From Cherax quadricarinatus (Eukaryota > Arthropoda > Malacostraca > Decapoda > Parastacidae): 64,000 bases of DNA. Below are positions 56,136-64,000 of the stretch, in pieces; the stretch's first letter is position 1, and each line of letters starts with the position of its first letter. A model generated the notes under the pieces. That model was not told where the DNA came from, did not search any database, and was given only the letters and a program-made list of their open reading frames with translations. Location: contig NC_091374.1 in the NCBI RefSeq assembly GCF_038502225.1, positions 9,103,701 to 9,167,700 of the forward strand, read 5' to 3'. Position numbers and translations under genes: made by a program.

Positions 56136-56412
56136 GGGTCGAGACATAGCTCCTGGCCCCGCCTCGTCACTGATCGCTACTAGGTCCTCTCTCTCCTTTC
56201 TCCATGAACTTTATCATACCTCATCTTAAAACTATGTATGGTTCCTGCCTCCACTACATCGCTTGCCAGGCTATCGCACTTCCTGACAACTCTATGACTG
56301 AAGAAATACTTCCTAACATCTCTTTGACTCATCTGAGTCTTCAACTTCCAACTGTAGCCCCTTATTTCTGTATCCCATCTCTGGAACAACCTGTCTTTGT
56401 CCACCTTGTCAA
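56136..56412 (-). mobile_element. LINE-A copy 3, short 3' fragment
   Basis: On the - strand the last about 75 codons of the LINE-A protein (MFQRWDT-like, then RDVRKYFFSHRVVRK, then IHSFKMRYDKVHG) are followed by the GGCGGGGCCAGGAGC tail. The 5' break lies against a short GT tract (CA on the element strand) at about 56410-56420. Confidence 0.85.
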
Positions 56413-56564
56413 TGTGTGTGTGTAATGTGTTTGTGACCTAATTAATGTTTTCATGAATAACTCATTACGATTGTTACCAGATATAAATAGTTCATTACTT
56501 TTGTAACTCGTTCAGCTATCCAAACTTTGCAGTCCAGGCCCTGGACCCATTATGTGTGTCTGTA

Positions 56565-56665
56565 ATCCTTTAACTACCGCCCACAGGATGGGTTTGGGGT
56601 GACTACCGCCCACAGGATGGGTGTGGGGTGACTACCGCCCACGGGATGGGTATATGGGTGCATAA
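56565..56665. repeat. 29-bp short tandem repeat
   Basis: Three copies of GACTACCGCCCACAGGATGG + GTGTGGGGT. Confidence 0.85.
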
Positions 56666-56689
56666 TAAAGATGTTAAACTAACGAACGC

Positions 56690-56870
56690 TGGCACAGTTC
56701 TCTACACAAATAACCCGCACATAGAAGAATGAAACTTGTGCCGATGTTTCGGTCCGACTTGGAGCTTGAACTATTCACGTTCCAAGTCGGGCCGAAACGT
56801 CGTAAGTTTCATTCTCCCATGTGCGGGTTATTTTTGTATTGTGCTAGTCAAGGTATTGTGCTGTGACTAC
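56690..56870. mobile_element. Palindromic D element, second copy
   Basis: ATAACCCGCACATAGAAGAATG + CCGATGTTTCGGTCCGACTT at the left pairs with AAGTCGGGCCGAAACGTCG + CATTCTCCCATGTGCGGGTTAT at the right, around a short centre. Confidence 0.75.
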
Positions 56871-57227
56871 CCTCCGCTCTTCACCGATAAAGGAAACCGT
56901 GATGGGATGGTGGTAAAACATAAATCACACTGGAAACTTAATATGCAAGTGTTTTAAAGAACGGGGAAGCAATGGAAGGTTTTCCTAGTTGGTGAAGGGA
57001 TTACAAAAATAAGTTATACGAGGAAGGATGAAGGAATCTTGAAGGTCTAAATCAGGGAGATACATGGCTTGCTTATTTATCTGGAGGCTCGGTTACATTA
57101 GTTTTATGAAGTTGAGGGACGGAGGGGATAATTGTGTATTTTTTTCAACGAACCGGCAGTATCCCACCGAGGCAGAGTGACCTAAAAAAACGGAAGTTTT
57201 TCTTTTAAATTTGATAATTTATACAGG

Positions 57228-57325
57228 AGAAGGAGTTACTATCCCCTTGCTCCCGGCATTTTAGTCGCCTCTTACGACACGCATGGCTTACGGTGGAAGA
57301 ATTCTTTTCCGCTTCCCTACGTGGA
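57228..57325 (-). repeat. Interspersed repeat (GAAGAATTCTTCC family), - strand
   Basis: GCTCCCGGCATTTTAGTCGC, CTCTTACGACACGCATGGCT, GAAGAATTCTTTTCCGC. Pair of 9965-10080. Confidence 0.65.
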
Positions 57326-57326
57326 G

Positions 57327-57512
57327 ACCTGGAGTTTACCTGGAGAGAGTTCCGGGGGTCAACGCCCCCGCGGCCCAGTCTGTGACCAGGCCTCATGGTG
57401 GATCAGAGCCTGATCAACCAGGCTGTTACTGCTGGCTGCACGCAATCTAACGTACAAACCACAGCCCGGCTGGTCAGGTACCGACTTTAGGTGCTTGTCC
57501 GGTCCCTACAGA
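57327..57512 (-). mobile_element. LINE-B 3' fragment
   Basis: Begins ACCTGGAGTTTACCTGGAGA, the same terminal motif as the 21759 copy, followed by the conserved GC-rich tail. Truncated after about 185 bp. It abuts the repeat at 57228-57325. Confidence 0.8.
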
Positions 57513-57539
57513 GTATGTTTGCATATACATTAGAATAAT

Positions 57540-57760
57540 AATGATAATAATAATAATTAATTTCTACAAGTACATGTACAATGTATATACAGTCCTAGCT
57601 GACATCAATGACATACTACTATTTAGAATGCCCCTTGCCATGCAGAACATTTCGGGTAAATTAGGATGCGACCCACACCAGTCGACTAACACCCAGGTAC
57701 CTGTTTTACTGCTAGGTGAATAGGGACAGCAGGTGTCTCAAAGAAACACGTCTTAATGAA
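57540..57760 (-). mobile_element. SINE-G copy, - strand
   Basis: Starts with a (TAA)n tail, then TTTCTACAAGTACATGTACA and GATGCGACCCACACCAGTCG. It lies head-on to the SINE at 57766. Confidence 0.7.
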
Positions 57761-57765
57761 AGGTG

Positions 57766-58055
57766 GCCTCGTGGCTAAAGCTCCCGCTTCACACACGGAG
57801 GGCCCGGGTTCGATTCCCGGCGGGTGGAAACATTTCGACACGTTTCCTTACACCTGTTGTCCTGTTCACCTAGCAGCAAATAGGTACCTGGGTGTTAGTC
57901 GACTGGTGTAGGTCGCATCCTGGGGGACAAGATTAAGGACCCCAATGGAAATAAGTTAGACAGTCCTCGATGACGCACTGACTTTCTTGGGTTATCATGG
58001 GTGGCTAACCCTCCGGGGTTAAAAATCCGAACGAAATCTTAACTTATCTTAATGC
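57766..58055 (+). mobile_element. SINE-G2, tRNA-Val-like head, different tail
   Basis: Head GGTGGCCTCGTGGCTAAAGC with CGCTTCACACACGGAGG and the B box GGGTTCGATTCCC at about 57807-57819. It shares the SINE-G body (GGTACCTGGGTGTTAGTCGA) but continues into GACCCCAATGGAAATAAGTT and CTTGGGTTATC. Tail-only copies are at 49290-49395 (+), 58258-58350 (+), 59215-59310 (-), 59590-59745 (-) and a body piece at 61695-61840 (+). Confidence 0.75.
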
Positions 58056-58059
58056 GGGA

Positions 58060-58250
58060 GTATCTGAGGGTGTGTACTGGTGTATGTCGGGTGTAGCATG
58101 TGTGTTCCTGATGTATGTCAGATGTTATATGTGTGTCCCTGGTGTATGTCGGGTGTAGTATATGTGTTCCTGGATTATGTCGGGTGTGCTATGTGTATAT
58201 CAGGTGTGGTATGTGTACTGATGTATGTCAGGTGTGGTATGTGTGGAGGT
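58060..58250. repeat. Degenerate TGTATGTCGGGTGTAG tandem repeat
   Basis: Five or six loose copies of TGTATGTCGGGTGTAGTATG + TGTTCCTGG. The frame through it is repeat-derived. Confidence 0.7.
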
Positions 58251-58549
58251 ACCCCAGAGGAAATAAATCACTCTGACTTTTTAGGGTTATCCTTTGTAAC
58301 TTATACTATGTATAATAATTGTTCTTATGTGTACCTGTGCCTAAATAAACTTACTTGCTAACATTTATTATTTGTCTTGTTAATTATTCGAATTTGTTCC
58401 ATTCAGTAACAGGTAAAGTGAGATGTTGAAACACGATTTACGTAATTATTTCTCAATGATTTAGGACAAACTTTAATGTGATTTTCTCAATAAAAACACC
58501 AAAAAAGGTATACATGATATATAATTTGTCTATATAATAAAGTAAAAGC

Positions 58550-58875
58550 GGGTTATTTAGGTAAATAAGGTGTGTTGCACACCTTACTGCGCAGTACATC
58601 ACAACGTGAAATGGAGGAAAACTGACGCCCTAAAATTCTTTCTCTTTCATAATGCTACTTTATAAAAAGAAGTTGATTTATATATGGTGTACTTGTTAAA
58701 CTGAATACATTCCAGTTGAAAATGTGGAGCTATGATGGCACGTATTGATCCACAAATTGATTTTCTCCACTTGTTGTGCACTGCGCATGACTGGTGATGT
58801 CATCACAAGAAAAATTCACAGGAGGGGAGAGCTTGAGCGGCGGCTCTACTGTTTTCTTGCTAAAGTCGTGTTCTG
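58550..58875 (+). promoter_or_regulatory. Candidate promoter and first exon ending in a GTGAGT donor
   Basis: Unique-looking sequence with TTGTGCACTGCGCATGACTG (NRF1-like GCGCATG) and GGTGATGTCATCAC (CRE/ATF-like near-palindrome), then a GC-richer stretch ending TTCTG|GTGAGT at 58876. This fits a + strand transcription start whose gene lies beyond the window. An ATGGCGGAAGCG at 59019 opens only 16 codons. Inference from motifs only. Confidence 0.25.
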
Positions 58876-59369
58876 GTGAGTCTGTTATCAATCTTTACCA
58901 ATCGTATTTGTCTGTGGTGTACGGAACAAGGTGACGTGTGTCGTATTTGACAAGTGAGTGAGTGAGAGGGAAGTAAATTTCAAGAAGTGAAGGGGTTGGG
59001 CTAGGCAGGTTGGATCATCATGGCGGAAGCGACATTACGCCAAGCGACCTCATTATTACCTCTCTCATAACGTTCTTGCCTCTTCCTGTTGTTTTTCTGT
59101 GAGTTTGTATATTGGTAAATAAATCCATTAGAGTGGGCTGTTATGTTGCCAGGTGGTGGTAATGTTGGGCTGCAGCTCTTCAAGGTGGGTTCCACCAGGC
59201 TGGTACAGGGCTCTTAATAAGTTTATTCAGGTATACACAAATACACTTACATATATTATCATACATAGCAGAGAACCTAGGATAACTCAGAAAAGCCAGA
59301 GTGACTTATTTCCATTGGGGTCCTTGAAATTTGTATTGATCCTTGCAGTGAGCTGACCTTAACTTTCAC

Positions 59370-59615
59370 GGATCACATTTCATTATTACCCATTCCACAG
59401 GCGCTGTATGGCCCTTACGTGTTTGGCGTTTCTACATGGATATAGCATAACCTGTTGTGAGTGGGCCCCCCCATGGGTGTCTTGGAGGAGGTGAAGGGCT
59501 CTTGAAGGAATTGGAGCTTTTTTCCTAAGCCTTGAATCAAGTTAGATTGCATCTCATTAATTAAGGTCTCTAAGACCCCCTATAGTTTTAGTGTTTCCCA
59601 GTGATTGTAAATAAG
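59370..59615 (+). mobile_element. SINE-C copies, diverged
   Basis: CACAGGCGCTGTATGGCCCT with GTGTTTGGCGTTTC, then a second degraded copy (GAAGGGCTCTTGAAGGAATT ... TAGTTTTAGTGTTTCCCAGT). Confidence 0.55.
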
Positions 59616-60254
59616 ACACGTAAGTTCATTTACGTACAAGTAAACATAAGTACAGTTATAGTGTATAATGTAAATTACCTTGGATAACCCCCCCCCCCAA
59701 AAAAAAAAAAAGTAAAGTCTATTTCCATTGGGGTCTTTGTAATGACATTTTATTTGTGGTTTCTTCCAGAAGGGACATTTTATGAATTGATATTTGGGTA
59801 AGGTATGGTATTTTATAACTAAAATGCCATAATTCTCGTCATATTGGTTAATGTACTGTTGGTATGTTGTACCATTTTGAGGTCTGGTCTGGTACTGAGC
59901 TGTAGGGGGCAGTGACCCCCTGGAAGCAACTATAGGTAAACTACACAACCAGGTTATATTCCACTTCCCCTTGAATATATAATAATAAATATAACCTTAT
60001 GGATGTAGCACTTTCCCATAAGTGTTATAATAATGTATTATATAAGGTGTTATGAGTGTGCCCTCAAAACCATTGTATGAATTTTAATTTTTTCATGAAA
60101 CTTAAATAAAATGACATTAACCAATGCCTTGTATCCCCTCTTTTTCAAAGGTGGCAACAAAAATGGGCCCTCATAAAAATAAGAGGTTCTATTTGGCTTT
60201 GCAGAGCATAAATGTAGTATTTATATATGGGTCCTTATCAGGAAAATCATATAA

Positions 60255-60320
60255 ATGACAATATCGAGGCCTGGTCACAGACCGGGCTGTGGGGAGCGTT
60301 GACCCCCGGAACCCTCTCCA
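60255..60320 (+). mobile_element. LINE-B terminal fragment, + orientation
   Basis: GAGGCCTGGTCACAGACCGG ... TTGACCCCCGGAACCCTCTC then CCAGGTA is the extreme 3' end of LINE-B. A more degenerate version lies at 59865-59945. Confidence 0.6.
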
Positions 60321-60549
60321 GGTATTACTGTTTATCATGGTACTCTGTCCTAACAAAAATATTTCACAGATTAGAAAGTGCTCAAAACATGGTAGTAACA
60401 TGCATCTTGGACCAGGGTGCAAGAACACATGTTAGCCAGGATAAACTATAAAAATTTGGAATGCTAGAAGTAGCAGAAAAGTAACACAGCTGAAATAAAA
60501 CCATTACAAAATTGCAAATAATTAATGTATAAAATATTTTGCCTTTTAA

Positions 60550-60751
60550 CCCTTAAACTGTCCAAACAGATAGATGTTCAAATCCATAGTGCTCCAAAAG
60601 ATCTACGTTTTTTACATATTTTCAAATATAACAAAAAAAAAAGTAGATAAAAGTTTTTTACACGTTTTCAAATGTAAAAAAAAAAATTACTTTTTTTTTT
60701 ACATTCAAATGTTGAAAAAAAACGTAGATTTACGTTTGGACAGTTTAAGGG
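60550..60751. mobile_element. piggyBac-like MITE with TTAA target duplication
   Basis: 202 bp bounded by an 18-bp perfect terminal inverted repeat, CCCTTAAACTGTCCAAAC, each end flanked by TTAA (60546-60549 and 60752-60755). The TTAA plus CCCTT start is the piggyBac signature. The interior is A/T-rich, with inward repeats of ACGTAGAT and runs of A and T, and could fold into a long hairpin. No coding capacity. Confidence 0.8.
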
Positions 60752-60908
60752 TTAATTCTTAATTTAGGAACGAAAATATTAAGTACATGTACACAGTTTT
60801 GTAGTATATATGCTATAGGTGACAGGCTAAAAATAATTTTAATTAAATACAGTACTATATGAAATACGTTACCTAATCAAGTCAAACCCATTGATAATAT
60901 AAATAGTT

Positions 60909-61500
60909 TTAACCCTTTCAGGGTCTGTGCTTTACGTTCAGGGTCCAAACCGTAGATCTACGCCATGAGTTCAGCTCACCCTGATAAGCTGTGAGCAGTA
61001 AATTTGGGCCTAGATATGAGAGAATACATCTATGTGGTATGTGTGCACCACATAAAACAAATCCTGCAACACACAGTGCATAATGAGAAAAAAAATTGAC
61101 AGTAATTTTCGATTAAAACGGCGACTTTGCAGTGTTTTTTTGTATTTTTTTTATTGTTGTATTTGCAGTTTCTTGGTCTCATTTGATAGAATGGAAGATA
61201 TACTACAGAAATGGAGATGATTTTGATTGGTTTTAGTATTGGAAATGGCTTGAAACTGAGCTCAAAGTAGCAGAAATGTTAAATTTTTGCCGATGTTCAA
61301 GAGTAAACAAATGACCTCACAAGTCTAATACATGACAACTAGTGGGTCTAATATACATTCACAAATGTGGTGATATTATTTATACAATTATTACAGTATT
61401 GCATAACAGTAAATCTTCTATTTTTTTGGTTTGAATAAAAATTCATTATGTGAATAAAAAATCAAAATGCACTAGTCAGTGTAGTAGTAGATACATCTTA
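60909..61500 (+). mobile_element. Second TTAACCCTTT-ended element, one end visible
   Basis: Starts TTAACCCTTTCAGGGTC at 60909, as expected for another piggyBac-like family. No matching right end was found before the Tigger copy. The following about 590 bp is AT-rich and noncoding (phrases such as TTTGATAGAATGGAAGATAT). The right limit is uncertain. Confidence 0.4.
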
Positions 61501-61579
61501 CATATGGTATATTATTGCTTGGTTAGTGCTTCCTGGTAGTTTCACAGTATTTTTATGTGGGAGAACTCTGCCAGTCGGA

Positions 61580-62496
61580 AAATACCAAACTTAGAAGAGC
61601 ACTCGACAACTGTGTATGCCACTACAATTCTTAAATCTCTCAAACCAACCTTTACTGGCCTTAAATTCACCAATATGAGCACTAGTTCCAGGCATTTTTT
61701 CCTGTTCAACTGGGTGTTAGTTGACTGGTGTGGGTTGCATCCTGGGAGACGAGATTAAGGACCCCAATGGAAATAAGTTACAGTCCTCGATGACACACTG
61801 ACTTTCTTGGGTTATCCTGGGTGGCAAACCCTCTGGGGTTAATTGTTTCTCGGTATTCTCGATAAGCCATACCAACAAGTCTCTCCACATCTTCGAGTAG
61901 TGCAGCTGACTGTAGTACAGCAGCAGCAGCAGCTGACCATGGTACAGCAGCAGCAGCTGACTCTGGTGCAGTAGCAGCAGCAGCAGCAGCTGACCCTGGT
62001 GCAGCGGCAGCTGACCATGGTACAGCAGCAGCAGCTGACCATGGTACAGCAGCAGCAGCTGACCATGGTACAGCAGCAGCGGCTGACCATGGTACAGCAG
62101 CAGCAGCAGCAGCAGCAGCTCACCATGGTACAGCAGCAGCAGGTGACCATGGTACTATAGTATTTGGATAGTACTTCTCACCCTTTTTACCACAGGGTTG
62201 GTACTAGAAGCTTTCTTTGGGCCCATTATGGCTTGTTTAGTAGTTACAAGCACTAAAAACACTGGAATAATACAAAATTTATTGAATGTAAGCATGAAAC
62301 AGTCCGCCCTGGCTTGTAAACAGTGTCACACTAGCTCAGCTGAGGCGCTCTGGCCAGATGGACCAGATGGACAGGTTCGGGATGAATGCTGTAAGTAGAG
62401 TTTTTCAACGTATGTCGAGGTCAAATTTTTACGCTGAAAAGCATTGCATGTTGGTTTTAACGTAGGTTGGGGACATCGTAGGTCGGGGGTCCACTG
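61580..62496 (-). mobile_element. Second Tigger-type copy, interrupted
   Basis: Right end GTCGGGGGTCCACTG at 62482-62496 followed by TA. Transposase remnant GEFKASKGWFERFKN is encoded on the - strand at about 61610-61680 and GPKKASSTNP at about 62190-62225. Between them lie a SINE fragment (61695-61840) and a 21-bp array (61915-62155). The left terminal repeat is missing. Confidence 0.7.
61915..62155. repeat. 21-bp CAG-rich minisatellite within a Tigger copy
   Basis: Units CAGCAGCAGCTGACCATGGT + A, each carrying CAGCTG and CCATGG. Lies between two halves of the Tigger relic. Confidence 0.88.
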
Positions 62497-62505
62497 TAAT
62501 ATTTA

Positions 62506-62778
62506 TTTCTACAAGTACATGTACAAGGTATACAGGCCTAGCTGACATCAGTGATATACTACTGTATAGAAAGCCCCTTGTTATGCAGAGCATTTCGGGC
62601 ATATTGGATCAGTTTTGTCCCAGGATGTGACCCACACCAGTCAACCAACACCCAGGTACCTATTTTAACAATAGGTGAACAGGGTCATGTCCTAATGTTT
62701 CCGTCCGTACCGGGAATAGACCCCCAGACCTCAGTGTGTGAACTGAGTGCGCTAACAATTGAGCTACGGGACACCTAA
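62506..62778 (-). mobile_element. SINE-G copy with head, - strand
   Basis: TTTCTACAAGTACATGTACA through CACACCAGTCAACCAACACC to a reverse-strand tRNA-like head (TGTCCCGTAGCTCAATTGTT, then GCACTCAGTTCACACACTGA). It sits between the two Tigger copies. Confidence 0.7.
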
Positions 62779-62843
62779 TATGATATTCAATTCTCCTTTA
62801 ATCTTTGTAACTCCTAATTTTATTTTTACAACCACTTAGAGTA

Positions 62844-63672
62844 CAGTGGACCCCCGACATTCAATATTAATTCTGTTCCTGAGAGCTCATCGAATGTTGA
62901 AAATTTCGAAAGTCGAATTAATTTTCCCCATAAGAAATAATGGAAATCAAATTAATCCGTGCAAGACACCCAAAAGTATGAAAAAAAAAAATTACACATG
63001 AAATATTAAGTTTAATGCAATAGAATAATTACAGTAACAACAATAACAATAGATTAATAACAATAGAATAATTGACACTTACCTTTAATGAAGATCTGGT
63101 GATGATTGATGGGATGGGAGGAGGGGAGAGTGTGGATGGTGTTAGTGTTTAGAAGGGGAATCCCCTTCCATTAGGACTTGAACTGGCAGCCTCACCATGC
63201 CTTACCACACTGTGTATGCCACTACGATTCTTAAATCTTTCAAACCAACCTTTGCTGGCCTTAAATTCACCATTCGCATCACCACTAGTTGCAGGCAATT
63301 TCTTTACCAAATCATCATGCACTCCGACACACGCACTCCACTTTCGTACTTTGCAATTAGTATCTCTTTCTTCATTTCAATAGTCATTAGGGTTGGCACT
63401 AAAAGCTTCCTTGGGGCCCATGGTTACTTATTTTGCAGAAACAAGCACCAAAAACAGTGATAATATGGATAATATGGAATGTACTGAATGTATCCTTAGA
63501 TGTGCGCACACTGGCTGGCTTGTAAACACTGGCACGCAGGGGGCAGTTCAGGCCACACGTGGACAAGTCTCGTACGAATCGTATCGAATGTCGAGGCGAA
63601 ATTTTTGCGTTAAAATGCATCGAATGTCGGATTTATCGAATGTTGATGCCATCGAATGTCGGGGGTCCACTG
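62844..63672 (-). mobile_element. Tigger/pogo-type DNA transposon, internally deleted
   Basis: Terminal inverted repeats CAGTGGACCCCCGACATTC at both ends, flanked by TA (62842-62843 and 63673-63674), the target duplication of the Tc1/mariner-pogo superfamily. The 829-bp interior carries the N-terminal transposase remnant described separately, but no DDE catalytic domain, so it is non-autonomous. Confidence 0.85.
63149..63421 (-). pseudogene. Tigger transposase N-terminal (CENP-B-type HTH) remnant
   Basis: Read on the - strand from the ATG at 63421: MGPKEAFSANPND opens a Tigger-like N-terminus, then the frame breaks. EMKKEILIAKYESGVRVSE (first helix-turn-helix) is in one frame and KKLPATSGDANGEFKASKGW, then ERFKNRSGIHSVVRHGEAAS (CENP-B-type second HTH) in another, ending at a stop at 63149. 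Frame changes and internal loss between the two HTHs, plus absence of the DDE domain, make it a pseudogene. The family match is by motif recognition. Confidence 0.8.
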
Positions 63673-63674
63673 TA

Positions 63675-64000
63675 TATATTAGTAGTCAATTAGTTAATGC
63701 CTTGTTAATCTTAAGATAGGCTTAAGTTTGCTTAAGTTTGGCCAAAATGCTCTTCATACTAAGAGACTTCTGCATGCACACTTATATCATTCACCTCTGT
63801 ACAAACATTGTATAATGCTGAAATTAAGAATCTTTAATCTTTGACTATAAAATAGCTTTCAAACATATGAATGGTGAAATTCTGAGGAAGGTTTTTACAA
63901 CATACACTAGTGTCCATGCATAAAATTTGTGGCTCAGATAAGAGATGCAAAGAGGAGCCATAAAATGGATCCAAGAGCTAAAACTGAGATTTATGATGAA
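63675..64000. other. No feature seen at right edge
   Basis: AT-rich sequence to the window end without recognised repeats or coding signal. Confidence 0.4.

Noticed and set aside
57766..57840. A genuine tRNA-Val gene
   Set aside because: A- and B-box-like and anticodon-arm sequences are present, but the acceptor stem does not pair cleanly and the sequence continues into a SINE body, so it is a tRNA-derived SINE head.
59019..59069. Translation start ATGGCGGAAGCG of a housekeeping gene
   Set aside because: The start context is attractive, but the frame stops after 16 codons and no usable donor occurs before the stop.

Overview
The window looks like nuclear DNA from a decapod crustacean, probably a crayfish- or lobster-like species. 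The reasons are extreme microsatellite and minisatellite density, TTAGG-like degenerate telomeric sequence, tRNA-derived SINEs, and an intact invertebrate-type beta-adrenergic-like octopamine receptor. The organism is an inference. No prokaryotic features are present.

Only one conventional cellular gene is clearly supported: an octopamine beta-type GPCR on the + strand (coding exon 40347-42278). Its full seven-helix core lies in one exon behind a strong 3' splice site, and a possible 5' untranslated exon sits about 1 kb upstream (39278-39342). Two weaker gene hints are a 65-bp candidate internal exon at 13399-13463 and a candidate first exon or promoter near 58550-58875.

The rest is repeats. 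The largest mobile element is a nearly intact Ty3/gypsy retrotransposon on the - strand (24425-33099) with about 98% identical LTRs, an open gag and an open 1408-codon pol. Two non-LTR families recur as 5'-truncated copies. LINE-A (16541, 36615, 47508, 56136) always abuts a (CA)n tract at its 5' junction. LINE-B (9750, 13048, 21759, 54084, 57327, 59865, 60255) has two copies sitting inside tandem arrays. DNA elements include a Tigger/pogo relative with a recognisable CENP-B-type DNA-binding remnant (62844-63672, plus a second, interrupted copy), a TTAA-flanked piggyBac-like MITE (60550-60751), a 183-bp perfect-TIR MITE (6299-6481) and a TGTCGTGCCGAAT-ended MITE (10219, 20351, 48281).

Several retroposon or foldback families fill the gaps. 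They include tRNA-headed SINEs with two tail types, a family ending in GGTTTAGCGCTTCCC, and a striking set of hairpin elements built around GTTTCG/CGAAAC. About twenty minisatellite arrays (11-48 bp units) account for most of the long spurious reading frames. The block 16990-18330 looks like low-accuracy consensus sequence.

Layout: 1-16540 minisatellites, foldbacks and SINEs; 16541-18845 LINE-A copy, poor-quality block and a 28-bp array; 19640-24424 arrays with nested MITE and LINE-B; 24425-33099 gypsy; 33100-39240 arrays, SINEs and LINE-A; 39278-about 43850 octopamine receptor; 44480-58350 repeats; 58380-64000 candidate promoter and DNA-transposon relics.
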